Origin: an uncultured Verrucomicrobiota bacterium | GTDB taxonomy: Bacteria > Verrucomicrobiota > Verrucomicrobiia > Limisphaerales > UBA9464 | DNA: 35,511 nucleotides | Reading direction: 5' to 3' | Assembly: GCA_903925515.1 (NCBI GenBank) | Contig: CAIYFP010000615.1 | Coordinates: 1-35,511 of the forward strand | Part shown: piece after piece, positions 17,198 through 25,981 of the stretch | Numbering within the stretch: position 1 is the stretch's first letter | Layout: each line of letters opens with the position of its first letter | Position numbers and translations under genes: made by a program | Notes under the pieces: model-generated | What the model was told of the DNA's origin: nothing | Database searches by the model: none | What the model saw: only the letters and a program-made list of their open reading frames with translations

Positions 17198-18691
17198 ATG
17201 AACACCTCATTGATCATCGTTGAGATCTTGGTGGCGCTGCTGGGGCTGGGGGTGCTGATGGCAGACCTCTGGCTGCCGGCCGAGCGTCGGCGTGGGCTGG
17301 GCTGGGTGGCGGCGGCGGGCGTGGCCGTGATCTTCTTCGTGGGGCTGAAGGATGCCGCGGAGGTATCCTATGCATTTGGGATGCCGGGGGCGAAGACGGG
17401 GATGTACGTCCTGGACGGCTTGGCGGTCTTCTTCAAGCAGTTCTTCCTGCTGGCGGCGTTGCTGGTGATTTTGATGACAACGGAATACGCCCCGAAGCTG
17501 GGGACGGGGGTTTCGGAGTTTTACTCGCTGGTGTTGTTCGCGTTGCTGGGGATGCTGTTTGCGGCCTCTGCGAACGACCTGGTCCTCCTCTTTGCTGCCC
17601 TCGAGTTGGTGACCATCACCTTCGTGGTCTTGAACAGTTACCGGCGCGACCAGACGGCGAGCATCGAGGCGGGGGTGAAGTACCTGATCCTCGGGGCGAC
17701 GGCGTCGGCGTTCATGGTGTACGGCATGGCGTTGATGTTTGGCGCGGCGGGGACCACGAACTTCAACGAGATTGCGGCGGCGCAAAAGGCGTTGGGTGGA
17801 AGCCCAATCTTTCTTGCGGGCTTGGTGATGGTGTTCGCGGGGTTGTCGTTCAAGATGGCCTTGGTGCCTTTCCATGCATGGGCGCCGGATGTATATCAGG
17901 GCTCGCCCGCCCCGGCGACGGCGTTTCTTGCGGTGGGATCGAAGGCGGCGGGCGTCGTGTTGCTGCTGAGGTTGTTGTTCGCGGCGGTGCCCGTGATTGC
18001 CTCGCGTTGGCAGCATGTGCTGGGCGGGATTGCGGCCGTGACGATCTTGTACGGGAGCCTGTGCGCGATCCCCCAGCTATCCCTCAAGCGGTTGATGGGG
18101 TATTCCAGCATTGCGAACGCGGGATACCTGCTGCTCGGGATGGTGGCGATGTCGAAGACGGGGGCGTCGGGGATCCTGTTCTATGTGACGGGCTACCTGT
18201 TCACGGTCTTGGCCGCGTTCACGGTGATCAGCGTGATTCTTGCGAGGACGGACTCGGACGACCTGTCCTCGTTGCATGGGTTGTCGCAGCGGTCGCCTTG
18301 GTTGGCGGGCGCGTTGGCCGTCGCGATGGCATCGTTGGCGGGCGTGCCGCCGATGGCTGGATTCGTGGGCAAGTTCCTGTTGTTGAAGCCCATGGTTCCC
18401 CTTGCGGCGGCGGATCCGTTCCTTGCGTGCGTGCTCGGGGTGGCGCTCGTGGGCGTGGTCATCTCGTTGTATTACTACTTCGGCGTCGTCCGGGCTGCCT
18501 ACTGGGGAAATGGAACGGCGGACCTGACGCCGATCCGGACGACGTGGGCGGTGCGCTTGGCGCTGGGCATTTGCATTGTTGGGATCTTCTGGCTTGGGGT
18601 GCTTCCTGACGCGTTGATTCAGGCCTCCACGCCGGCCGTGGAGGTGTTGCGTCCGGAGTCACCGGTGACTCCGCAGCAAGCGGCGCGGTGA
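17183..18691 (+). CDS. nuoN: NADH-quinone oxidoreductase subunit N (NuoN, ND2)
   Basis: 502 aa from 17183, or 497 aa from the ATG at 17198. The latter gives MNTSLIIVEILVALL, closer to the usual family start; neither has a clear ribosome site. It is the third antiporter-like subunit. Landmarks: SEFYSLVLFALLGMLF, LFAALELVTITFVVLNSYRR, FKMALVPFHAWAPDVYQGSP, LKRLMGYSSIANAGYLLLG and LAGVPPMAGFVGKF. It is the last gene of the operon; hairpins and a transposase relic follow. Confidence 0.96.
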   Translation: MGRNRMNTSLIIVEILVALLGLGVLMADLWLPAERRRGLGWVAAAGVAVIFFVGLKDAAEVSYAFGMPGAKTGMYVLDGLAVFFKQFFLLAALLVILMTTEYAPKLGTGVSEFYSLVLFALLGMLFAASANDLVLLFAALELVTITFVVLNSYRRDQTASIEAGVKYLILGATASAFMVYGMALMFGAAGTTNFNEIAAAQKALGGSPIFLAGLVMVFAGLSFKMALVPFHAWAPDVYQGSPAPATAFLAVGSKAAGVVLLLRLLFAAVPVIASRWQHVLGGIAAVTILYGSLCAIPQLSLKRLMGYSSIANAGYLLLGMVAMSKTGASGILFYVTGYLFTVLAAFTVISVILARTDSDDLSSLHGLSQRSPWLAGALAVAMASLAGVPPMAGFVGKFLLLKPMVPLAAADPFLACVLGVALVGVVISLYYYFGVVRAAYWGNGTADLTPIRTTWAVRLALGICIVGIFWLGVLPDALIQASTPAVEVLRPESPVTPQQAAR

Positions 18692-18726
18692 CGTTCGCGC
18701 GATCGCCCTGCATGGAAGCCGGTTGC

Positions 18727-18768
18727 GAGGGGGTGCCCTCATGGAGTGGGGGCCGACCCCTTGGGGTC
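18727..18768 (+). terminator. Two GC-rich hairpins after nuoN (candidate terminator)
   Basis: GAGGG-GGTG-CCCTC at 18727-18740 and GACCCC-TT-GGGGTC at 18755-18768 lie 36-77 bases after the nuoN stop. Neither is followed by a T-run. The second is nearly palindromic and could instead be an end of the adjacent transposase relic. Confidence 0.35.
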
Positions 18769-19171
18769 AGTCACGATGTGGCAGGTTGCCCTTGAGTTGC
18801 AGCAGGTACTCCCCGCCCCTCTCCACGATCGGGCGTGCCGGGAGTTGAACTCGACGAGCTGGCGGAGGAAGTCGCCGACGGGGGGGCAAGGAGCCAAGGT
18901 CGTGGAACTCATGCAGCTGGGCATCGAACCCTGCGCGTTCCTCCGGGGTGGAGACGACGCGGACGGCGAGTTCGGAGGCGGCGCTTGCCCGGGGGCTTGC
19001 AAGGTAATGATCCCATGCGAGCCCAGCCCAAAAGGGGCAACGGTCTAGCAAAGTCGCGAAATCCAGGGCAAACGCCCCCGTCTTGCGCTCCAAAGAAGAA
19101 GGCCGTGGATGGGTTGCCGTGTAACCGGTTGCCGCCGTTGCAGGCGTGGAGTACAAGACGGGGGTTTTCAT
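18739..19171 (-). pseudogene. Decayed transposase-like relic (DruA/DUF4338-type N-part fused to DDE-type fragment)
   Basis: On the minus strand one frame reads LDRCPFWAGLAWDHYLASPR, then VRVVSTPEERAGFDAQLHEFHDLGSLPP. The neighbouring frame continues PPVGDFLRQLVEFN after a run of eight C. The first frame then resumes with IVERGGEYLLQLKGNLPHRD. The first parts resemble the DruA/DUF4338 domain found in some Verrucomicrobia transposase-like proteins. GGEYLLQLKGN is like the GGDYxLxLKGNQ motif of ISAs1-type DDE transposases. An internal part is missing and at least two frame changes are needed, so it is dead. Assignment is from memory of motifs only. Confidence 0.5.
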
Positions 19172-20147
19172 GAAACCGGCGGCGAAGGTCGTTCTCTACA
19201 TCGTTCTCATCGCGTTGGCGGCCGTTTGCTTTGGTCGCTTTCGTTCGGAGTACTCGGCGACGTCGGGTCGTGGGTTGGGAGCAGGCCGCGGAGTCGATGC
19301 GGCGATGGCTGCCGACGACGTCGCCTTGGAGCCTGAGGGTGGACCGGGTGGCGCCGTTGCGGCGACGAATGGCATGGCTGCCGTCGTCGTTGGTCCGGTG
19401 CCCGGGACCACGAACGTCGCGTCGGGCATGATTGGAACCAACGGAACTGCCTTGGTGGGTGCAGGGAAGGCAACCAACCCGGTGGTGGGGATTGGGGCGA
19501 GTGGAGCGGGGGTCGTGAAGGGACGTGGCAAGGCGCAGGCCTTTTACCTGGCTGGCTTTGTCTTGGGGATGCTGGGTCTGGCGGGGATGGTGGCATGGGA
19601 TCTGTCGCAATTCGTGGCCCGCAAGACTGCGCATGGCCTTGGGGTGGATCTCTCGCCGATCGAGGGTGATCCGGAGTACGACGCGGCGGAGGAGGCATGG
19701 GCCAGCGGGGATTATCTTGGGGCGATCACGCTTCTTCGAGATTTCCTGAAGCGGCATCCCAACCAGCAACACGCGGCGTTGCGGATCGCCGAGATTTACG
19801 AGAAGGACCTTGGAAATCACTTGGCGGCGGCGTTGGAGTTGGAAGATGTGCTTCAAAAGCGACTGCCTCGCGAGAAGTGGGGGTGGACGGCCGTTCATTT
19901 GGCCAACCTGTACTCGGGTCGATTGAACCAACCGGACAAGGCGCTGGAGGTGCTGCACCGGATCGTGGACGGGTATCCGGAGACTGCGGCGGCCAGGAAG
20001 GCGAGGCATCGCCTCGGATTGCCCGAGCCCGAGGCGTTGGGTAGCACCGCAGGTTCCCTGGAGTCCGGCGAGTCCGGGGCGTCGTCGGCCGAGGCTCCGG
20101 CTGGGGACGACCCCATGCCGCGCGGGTTTAAGGTGAAGAGGAAATAG
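19170..20147 (+). CDS. Membrane-anchored TPR-repeat protein
   Basis: 325 aa from the ATG at 19170 (an in-frame ATG at 19146 adds eight residues). A first hydrophobic helix spans ~residues 5-22. Next comes a low-complexity Ala/Gly/Val/Thr linker (~23-122), then a second helix (~125-145, FYLAGFVLGMLGLAGMVAW). The remainder is mostly helical: YDAAEEAWASGDYLGAITLLRDFLKRHPNQ and AALRIAEIYEKDLGNHLAAALELEDVL fit tetratricopeptide repeats, as does the segment around NLYSGRLNQPDKALEVLHRI. The end is Ser/Glu/Gly-rich and then basic (GFKVKRK). The TPR domain probably faces the cytoplasm as a scaffold. Partner unknown; it stands alone, convergent with the ABC unit. Confidence 0.8.
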   Translation: MKPAAKVVLYIVLIALAAVCFGRFRSEYSATSGRGLGAGRGVDAAMAADDVALEPEGGPGGAVAATNGMAAVVVGPVPGTTNVASGMIGTNGTALVGAGKATNPVVGIGASGAGVVKGRGKAQAFYLAGFVLGMLGLAGMVAWDLSQFVARKTAHGLGVDLSPIEGDPEYDAAEEAWASGDYLGAITLLRDFLKRHPNQQHAALRIAEIYEKDLGNHLAAALELEDVLQKRLPREKWGWTAVHLANLYSGRLNQPDKALEVLHRIVDGYPETAAARKARHRLGLPEPEALGSTAGSLESGESGASSAEAPAGDDPMPRGFKVKRK

Positions 20148-20296
20148 CCTTGCGGGAGCTCCGAGGGCGCGGGGACGGCGGCTGGACAGGTTGGCTCGCC
20201 TTGAACGGATTCCACGACGGTTCCCGGGTTGGGCTCCGGGCGGCGCAGGGTGGCAGGGATTGGACGGGGAAGCCGCGCGAGGATGTCATGGATTGG

Positions 20297-21964
20297 CTAC
20301 CATGAGGGACCATGCTGTGGGGCGCAGTGGGCGTGGATGCGTAGCCGATGGAGTGTGCGACCGAGCATGGATGCGACGGCGAGGTTGAGGCCGAGGATGA
20401 TGGCTTGAACAAGGAGACCGGCAAAAGGGAGGAAGACCACCAGAAGCTGGGCGATGTTGACGAGGGCCATGAAGGCGACGGCGCACATGGCAAGGAAGCC
20501 GATGATGCCCCGGAGCTTGTGGCCATTGACGAGGGCATAGACGGCGCCGAACGGGGACGCCGACAGGGGGACAAGCGCGACCTGGAGTCCGATGACGGCG
20601 AAGGCCCATGACGGTTGATCGCCAAGCCATCCGCCGATGGCGCCCGCGAACGGGAGGACCCGCGCCGGGAACCACGTCCGAGCCACCGTGTGCTTCCAGC
20701 GCATCCACACGATGTCCGTGAAGCGCACCGGCAGGAAATGGACGATGGCAACCGCCGTGAAGAAGGACTTCCACGGGACGATCCCGACGACGACGACGGC
20801 ATGCGCGATGATGCAGGCGCCAAGGGTCCAGCCCCGCTCGAAGCCGGACCGGGCGGCCAGCCAGATCATGGCCCATGCCATGGGGATGGCGGCGATGCCC
20901 GCGATGGCATGGGCCGGCCGCCCCGCTGGCCATGCCTTCAGCTGGATCTCCGCGATCAAGCGCTGTGCGGGCGTCCACCAGCGCCAGGTCCAACGGTCCG
21001 CGAGCCGGGCCGGGCTCGCGAGGCGCGGCTGGAGGAAGGAGCGATCGAGGATGGCTTCGGCGTTGGCGGTGGGGCCGGGCGCATTCATGGATTGGAACGC
21101 GAGGTGGGCTTGGTGGACGGCCTCGCCCAATTCAACCGGTGCCTCCTTGGGCAATTCCCCGAACTGCTGAAACAGGATCATGGCGCGGAAGCGGTGTCCG
21201 CGGCGCAGGTCCGCGAAGGCATGGGGCAGCGCGGCAAGGATCAAGCCGAGCGGGAGCAGGAACCATGCGTTGAACGAGGGCCCGCCTTCCACCCATGCAG
21301 CCCATGGCAGGATGAGCCATCCGACGGGAGCGAGGGCCGCGACGAGGTCGCCGTGGGATCCCAGCCAGCCGAGCACGAGGTTCCGAAAGTCGTCGTTTTT
21401 GACAATTGCCAGCGCGCCCATGACGCCGAGGGCGGACAATGCAAGGACGCGGAGGTATTGGCGAAGGAGGGGCCACCGGAGCCCGGCCCATGCCTCGACC
21501 AAGCCGACCACGAAGAGGAGGGCGGCGAACGTGAGCCCCTGGAGCGCGGCCAGCCATGCGGAGGGCGTGGCGTGGAGGTTCCATGCGGCGACGGACGCCC
21601 CCACCCCGGTCACCGCGCAACCGCATGCGGCGGATGCGGTGGCTCGACGGAACATCCGAAGGAACACGGCGTCCTCGTCGGCCGGCCAGAAGGCAAAGGC
21701 GACGTGGTGGGGATGACGGGCCCCGAACGGGTTCTTGGTGAGTGCCATGACGCCGATGCAGAGCAATACCATGGCGGGATGACGGACGCCGGGGGCGAGG
21801 CTGGCGGTACCCATGAACAGGACGATGAGCCCCGCCGCGAGGAGGACGATGACCGGCGACAAGCGTCTCCACGCCGCCAACCGGCTTCTTGAGACGCGCC
21901 TTGCGGCGATGAGCCGGCGGATCTCCGAGAGGAAGGCCTTCGAGACTTCGAGCGGCTGGATCAT
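20297..21964 (-). CDS. ABC transporter membrane protein (ABC-2-like), 555 aa
   Basis: The ATG at 21964 overlaps the stop of the ATPase gene as ATGA, which fixes the start. The same frame stays open far upstream, but that part is antisense to other genes. The N-terminal ~45 residues are basic and amphipathic (SEIRRLIAARRVSRSRLAAWRR). Then come ~10-12 hydrophobic segments in two groups (~46-260 and ~355-545), separated by a soluble stretch (~270-350). It is the presumed permease of the adjacent ATPase, either an exporter or a membrane-remodelling system. I cannot place it in a named subfamily. Every Ala-Trp pair I checked in this gene uses GCA-TGG, contrary to the GC-rich codon habit. Confidence 0.75.
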   Translation of the reverse strand: MIQPLEVSKAFLSEIRRLIAARRVSRSRLAAWRRLSPVIVLLAAGLIVLFMGTASLAPGVRHPAMVLLCIGVMALTKNPFGARHPHHVAFAFWPADEDAVFLRMFRRATASAACGCAVTGVGASVAAWNLHATPSAWLAALQGLTFAALLFVVGLVEAWAGLRWPLLRQYLRVLALSALGVMGALAIVKNDDFRNLVLGWLGSHGDLVAALAPVGWLILPWAAWVEGGPSFNAWFLLPLGLILAALPHAFADLRRGHRFRAMILFQQFGELPKEAPVELGEAVHQAHLAFQSMNAPGPTANAEAILDRSFLQPRLASPARLADRWTWRWWTPAQRLIAEIQLKAWPAGRPAHAIAGIAAIPMAWAMIWLAARSGFERGWTLGACIIAHAVVVVGIVPWKSFFTAVAIVHFLPVRFTDIVWMRWKHTVARTWFPARVLPFAGAIGGWLGDQPSWAFAVIGLQVALVPLSASPFGAVYALVNGHKLRGIIGFLAMCAVAFMALVNIAQLLVVFLPFAGLLVQAIILGLNLAVASMLGRTLHRLRIHAHCAPQHGPSW

Positions 21965-22692
21965 GGGTCTCGCAGTCCCCGGAGCATCGCCTCGATCACG
22001 CCGTCGGTGCCGGTCGCGGAGGTCCTTCGCAGCGCGTCGATGGATGCCATGAGGCTGAGGCTTCCCTTGTGGAAGATGCAGGCGACGTCGGCGAGGCGCT
22101 CGGCGGCCTCGAGGATCTGGGTGGTGAAGACGACGATCCGGCCGCGGGCGGCGGCGTTGCGCAGCTCCGTGCGCAGGATGGCGAGCCCATGGGGGTCCAT
22201 GCCGGAGGCCATGGGCTCGTCGAGGAGCCAAAGGTCGGGGTCGATGGCAAGGAGGGCCACGAGGGCCGCCTTGTAGGACTGGCCGCGGGACAGGGTCTCG
22301 ACGGGCTTCTCGGCAAGCTCGAGCAGGTCGAACGCCTCCATCCCATGCAGCACCTTGGCGGGCGCATCGGGGCCGTCGGCCTCGTAGATGCGCAGGAGCA
22401 GTCCGATGTTGGAGAGGACGGACTCGCCCGGAAACACCGGGGGAAAGTCGGGGAGGAAAAAGATGCGCCGCCGCAGGTCGAGGTTGTCGAGGGCAAGCCG
22501 TTGGCCGTCGTAGAGGACGCCGCCGTCGTCGGGTTGGATGATGCCGCCGAGGATTCGGAGCAGGGTGGACTTGCCGGCGCCGTTGGAGCCGAGGACGGCG
22601 ACCACCTTGCCGGGGTCGAGGTCGATGAACACGCGGTCGAGGGCCCGGACCTTGCCGTAGGCCTTGCAGACATTCTGAAGCTCGACGTGCAT
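21961..22692 (-). CDS. ABC transporter ATP-binding protein
   Basis: 243 aa. Walker A is GSNGAGKST (residues 35-43). The Q-loop region is FLPDFPPVFPGESVLSNI, the signature motif is the LSRGQ variant, Walker B/D-loop is LWLLDEPMASGMDP, and the switch position is occupied by a TTQ triplet (VVFTTQIL) rather than the usual His. The C-terminal tail is short. It starts three bases after the stop of the cyclic-nucleotide-fold gene and overlaps the permease start, so all three are one unit. The replaced switch-loop His is worth noting, because this residue normally supports ATP hydrolysis. Confidence 0.92.
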   Translation of the reverse strand: MHVELQNVCKAYGKVRALDRVFIDLDPGKVVAVLGSNGAGKSTLLRILGGIIQPDDGGVLYDGQRLALDNLDLRRRIFFLPDFPPVFPGESVLSNIGLLLRIYEADGPDAPAKVLHGMEAFDLLELAEKPVETLSRGQSYKAALVALLAIDPDLWLLDEPMASGMDPHGLAILRTELRNAAARGRIVVFTTQILEAAERLADVACIFHKGSLSLMASIDALRRTSATGTDGVIEAMLRGLRDP

Positions 22693-22695
22693 GGG

Positions 22696-23148
22696 TCAGG
22701 GAATGGCGGCGACGCGATCGCGGGTGGCTTGGAGGCGTTCCAGCATGACTTGGGCGATGCGCGGGAAGATGGCGGCGGCGAACGACGGGTCGTTGCTGGC
22801 GAGCTCGCGGAGTTCCGACCCGTGGAAGAAGTAGGCGTCCACCTCGGTGAGGGTTCGCGCGGAGAACCGCCAGGTGTAGGGCGGGAAGAGCCAGGACCAG
22901 CCGAGGACGTCCTCGGCCTCCAGCGTCTGGATGGGCAACGAGGCGTGCCCCGGCCGGTCGGCGAGGAGCAGAACCTTGCCGGAGCGAATGAGGTAGAAGC
23001 GGTTGGCCTCGTCGCCGGTGCGGAAGAGGACCTCGTCCGGGTAGAAGGAGGCGCGCAGGGCGCAGGAGGCCATGGCCTCGAGGTGACGCCAGTCCATGCC
23101 ATGCAGGAACCGGCATTGGGAAAGCTCCGCTGCGGAGGGGGTGTGCAT
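22696..23148 (-). CDS. Stand-alone cyclic-nucleotide-binding-fold protein (no DNA-binding domain)
   Basis: 150 aa, essentially one CRP-like cNMP-binding beta-barrel (residues ~15-125) plus a C-terminal helix (AQVMLERLQATRDRVAAI). There is no helix-turn-helix domain, so it is not a complete CRP/FNR regulator. The phosphate-binding cassette lacks the Gly-Glu...Arg-Ser/Thr pattern of cAMP binders and reads VLGWSWLFPPYTWRFSAR, a variant I recall from uncharacterised homologues. It may therefore bind another ligand or none. As first gene of the ABC unit it may sense a signal for the transporter. It is divergent from ychF. Confidence 0.8.
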   Translation of the reverse strand: MHTPSAAELSQCRFLHGMDWRHLEAMASCALRASFYPDEVLFRTGDEANRFYLIRSGKVLLLADRPGHASLPIQTLEAEDVLGWSWLFPPYTWRFSARTLTEVDAYFFHGSELRELASNDPSFAAAIFPRIAQVMLERLQATRDRVAAIP

Positions 23149-23263
23149 CTGGGGTGATTACGCCACGCGCGTCGTCATGGGGCCAGCGTGGGTTTGGTCC
23201 GGCGGTCGGTGCAACTGGGCGCTCGCGCCGGGCGGCCATGGCGGACAAGATGGGGACCGCAAT

Positions 23264-24367
23264 ATGCTGAAAGCCGGAATCGTCGGGCTTCCCAACGTGG
23301 GCAAGTCCACCCTGTTCAACGCCGTCACGCGCACGCGAAAGGCGCAGGCGGCCAACTATCCGTTCTGCACGATCGACCCCAACGTGGGCGTGGTGACGGT
23401 GCCGGACGCCCGTCTCGGGGTGTTGGCGCGCATCGCCAAGACGCAGGTGATCATCCCGGCCGCGATCGAGTTTGTGGACATCGCCGGGCTGGTGAAGGGG
23501 GCGTCGGCGGGCGAGGGGCTGGGAAACAAGTTCCTCAGCCACATTCGCGAGGTGGACGCGATCGTGCAGGTGGTGCGGTGCTTCGAGGATGCCGACATCC
23601 ACCATGTCTCGGGCTCGGTGGACCCGGTGCGCGACATCGAGATCATCAACACGGAGCTGGTGATGGCGGACCTCGACACGGTGCGGAAGCGCCGGGAGAA
23701 ACTGCAGAAGGACGTGAAGCGCGGGGACAAGGCGGCGGCGGCCGAGGACGCGGTTTTGGCGAAGCTCGAGCCCTTGCTCGACCAAGGCCGCCCGGCGATC
23801 ACGGTGGAGTTGTCCCCCGAGGAAAAGGCGCTGGCGCACCCGTTGTTTCTGCTGACGTCGAAGCCGACGATCTTTGCGTGCAACGTGAAGGAGTCGGAGC
23901 TGGCGCGCGCGGACGCGAACCCGCACGTGGAAAAGGTCCGGGAGTATGCGCGGACGCATCTGGCCTGCGGCACGGCGGTGATCAGCGCGCAGATTGAGTC
24001 GGACCTCGTGGACTTGTCGGAGGAGGAGGCGCGGGAGTTCCTCAAGGAGCTGGGGGTGCAGGAGTCGGGCGTGGGCGGGCTGATCCGGGCGACGTACCAC
24101 CTGCTCGGGTTGCGGACCTACTTCACGGCGGGGGAGAAGGAGGTCCGGGCATGGACGATCCATGAGGGGGACACGGCGCCGAAGGCGGCCGGGGTGATCC
24201 ACTCGGATTTTGAGCGGGGGTTCATCAAGGCGGAGACGGTGGCGTACGAGGACCTGGTGGCGTGCGGTTCGGTCGCGGCGGCCCGGGAGAAGGGCCTGTA
24301 CCGGATGGAGGGCAAGGAGTACGTGGTGCAGGACGGCGATGTGTTGCTGTTCAAGTTCAACGTGTAG
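23264..24367 (+). CDS. ychF: Redox-regulated ATPase/GTPase YchF (Obg-like, OLA1 family)
   Basis: 367 aa, the usual length. G1 is GLPNVGKST (residues ~7-15) and the G2 region is NYPFCTIDPNVG. G3 is VDIAGLVKGASAGEGLGNKF. The C-terminal TGS-like domain contains LGLRTYFTAGEKEVRAWT, and the end carries YRMEGKEYVVQDGDVLLFKFN. YchF prefers ATP to GTP, associates with ribosomes and affects stress responses in other bacteria. The ATG at 23264 matches the family start; in-frame upstream codons back to 23096 are rejected because no homology extends there. Confidence 0.96.
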   Translation: MLKAGIVGLPNVGKSTLFNAVTRTRKAQAANYPFCTIDPNVGVVTVPDARLGVLARIAKTQVIIPAAIEFVDIAGLVKGASAGEGLGNKFLSHIREVDAIVQVVRCFEDADIHHVSGSVDPVRDIEIINTELVMADLDTVRKRREKLQKDVKRGDKAAAAEDAVLAKLEPLLDQGRPAITVELSPEEKALAHPLFLLTSKPTIFACNVKESELARADANPHVEKVREYARTHLACGTAVISAQIESDLVDLSEEEAREFLKELGVQESGVGGLIRATYHLLGLRTYFTAGEKEVRAWTIHEGDTAPKAAGVIHSDFERGFIKAETVAYEDLVACGSVAAAREKGLYRMEGKEYVVQDGDVLLFKFNV

Positions 24368-24380
24368 CGTGGCGGGGCGG

Positions 24381-25790
24381 ATGGCGCGGATCCCGAGGCT
24401 GCCCTTGATGGCGCCCATCGCATTGCTGGTCCTTGCTTCATGGCTGGGCAGCCGGACCCTCGCGGAGTCGCGGGTGGAGCTGGGACCTTGGACCGGGGGC
24501 ATCACGAGCACGTCGGCCGTGCTCAAGGCGAAGGTTCGGAAGCCCGGCTACGACGTCTTCCTGCGCCTTGCTTCGGAAGATGGCTTGGAGTCGCGGCGCA
24601 TGGGCCCGGTGCTCTCGACCACCCATGAGCACCGGGTCGTGTCCTTCGTGCTGGAGGGCTTGAGGCCCGACACGGCGTATCGAGCGAGCCTTGAAATCAA
24701 GGGCACGAACGAGACGGCCGAGACCGCCCGATTCCGGACGTTCCCCGCGGGCCCGGCGTCGTTCCGGTTCGCGTTTGGGTCGTGCGGGAGGACAGGGTCG
24801 AAGCTTGGGACCTACGACCGCATCCGGGAGCATCGGCCGTTGTTCTTCCTGTGCCCGGGGGACTTCCACTACGAGGACATCAAGACGAACCGGGTGGAGA
24901 AGTTCTGGAGGGCGTACGACGCCGTGCTGGGGTCGAGGGTGCAGGGGCGGCTGTATCGGGAGGTGCCCTTGGTGTATGTCTGGGACGACCATGACTTCGG
25001 AGGCAACGCGAGCGACGACCGGGCGTTGTCGCGTCCGGCGGCGCGGGCGGCGTACGAGTTGTACGCGCCGCATTATCCCTTGGCGTTCCGCGGGCCTGAG
25101 GAGCCGATCAGCCATGCGTTCACGGTGGGGCGGGCGCGATTCATCGTGACGGACCTGCGTTCCCAGCGGGAGCCGGTGACGATGCAGGACGGCCCGGGCA
25201 AGACGATGCTGGGGAAGGCGCAGAAGGAGTGGCTGAAGCGGGAGTTGATGGCGGCGAACGGGGCGTTTCCACTGATCTTTTGGGTGACGCCCGTCCCATG
25301 GAACGGCACCACGCAGACGAACCATTACTGGCCGGTCACGACGAATTTGCTGGGCTACATTCACCACGAGACGCTGGCCTACACGACGAACCACGGGGCG
25401 AGGCCGTCCAAGCCGACCGGGGATTCGTGGGCATGGTACGCGGCGGAGCGGGAGGAGCTCGCGACGTTCGTCCGCGACCAGCGCATCCGCGGGTTGGTGA
25501 TCCTGCATGGCGACATGCATGCACTGGCGGCGGACGACGGCAGAAACACGGATTTTGCGAAGGGCGGCGGCGCCCCCATCCCGGTTTTTGCGGCGGCGCC
25601 GTTGGACCAGACGTGGAGCATCAAGGGCGGGCCCTACTCGGCGGGGGTGTATGCGCCGCGCAAGGGCGAGGGGTGCTTCGGCCTGGTGGACGTCATCGAT
25701 TCCGGCGACGTGGTGCGGGCCCGGTTCTCGGGACGGACGCAGGACGACGTCGAGCGCGTGTCGCTGGAGGTTTCCGTGCCCGGGCGATGA
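24381..25790 (+). CDS. PhoD-like secreted alkaline phosphatase/phosphodiesterase
   Basis: 469 aa. A signal peptide covers residues ~1-29 (LMAPIALLVLASWLG..TLA-ES; an alternative ATG is at 24408). A fibronectin-like N-terminal domain (~31-122, ending RFRTFPAG) precedes the metallophosphatase domain. Metal-site motifs are FGSCGRTG (~132-139), CPGDFHYED (~158-166), VWDDHDFGGN (~200-209) and LHGDMHALAADD near residue 375. PhoD-type enzymes release phosphate from phosphodiesters outside the cytoplasm, which fits the phosphate-uptake genes at 31802-35164. No operator like the 11-bp arrays is visible upstream. Starts 13 bases after ychF. Confidence 0.85.
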   Translation: MARIPRLPLMAPIALLVLASWLGSRTLAESRVELGPWTGGITSTSAVLKAKVRKPGYDVFLRLASEDGLESRRMGPVLSTTHEHRVVSFVLEGLRPDTAYRASLEIKGTNETAETARFRTFPAGPASFRFAFGSCGRTGSKLGTYDRIREHRPLFFLCPGDFHYEDIKTNRVEKFWRAYDAVLGSRVQGRLYREVPLVYVWDDHDFGGNASDDRALSRPAARAAYELYAPHYPLAFRGPEEPISHAFTVGRARFIVTDLRSQREPVTMQDGPGKTMLGKAQKEWLKRELMAANGAFPLIFWVTPVPWNGTTQTNHYWPVTTNLLGYIHHETLAYTTNHGARPSKPTGDSWAWYAAEREELATFVRDQRIRGLVILHGDMHALAADDGRNTDFAKGGGAPIPVFAAAPLDQTWSIKGGPYSAGVYAPRKGEGCFGLVDVIDSGDVVRARFSGRTQDDVERVSLEVSVPGR

Positions 25791-25850
25791 CGGGGAGATT
25801 GGTGTCGCCAACGGCTGGCTTGCTTGGTAGGCAACGTGCGGGTTGATGAC

Positions 25851-25926
25851 GGGCGAGTGGCGCAGCGGTTAGCGCAGCTGCCTTACACGCAGTTGGTCGG
25901 GGGTTCGAATCCCTCCTCGCCCACCA
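25851..25926 (+). tRNA. tRNA-Val (anticodon TAC)
   Basis: Acceptor GGGCGAG pairs with CTCGCCC. The D loop contains the usual AGCGGTTAGCGC, the anticodon arm is CTGC-CTTACAC-GCAG (anticodon TAC), and the T arm is GGGGG-TTCGAAT-CCCTC (the outer pair is G-C). Discriminator A73 is at 25923 and CCA is encoded at 25924-25926. It lies between the phosphatase gene and the convergent amidohydrolase gene. Confidence 0.95.
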
Positions 25927-25981
25927 TCCCCCACGCGACTGGATGCGCGCCACGCGGGGCTTGCTTCTCCCGGGCCAACCC

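Noticed and set aside
21965..24526. Upstream extension of the ABC permease frame
   Set aside because: The frame stays open but runs across the ATPase and sensor genes in another frame and antisense to ychF; the ATGA junction at 21964 fixes the start.
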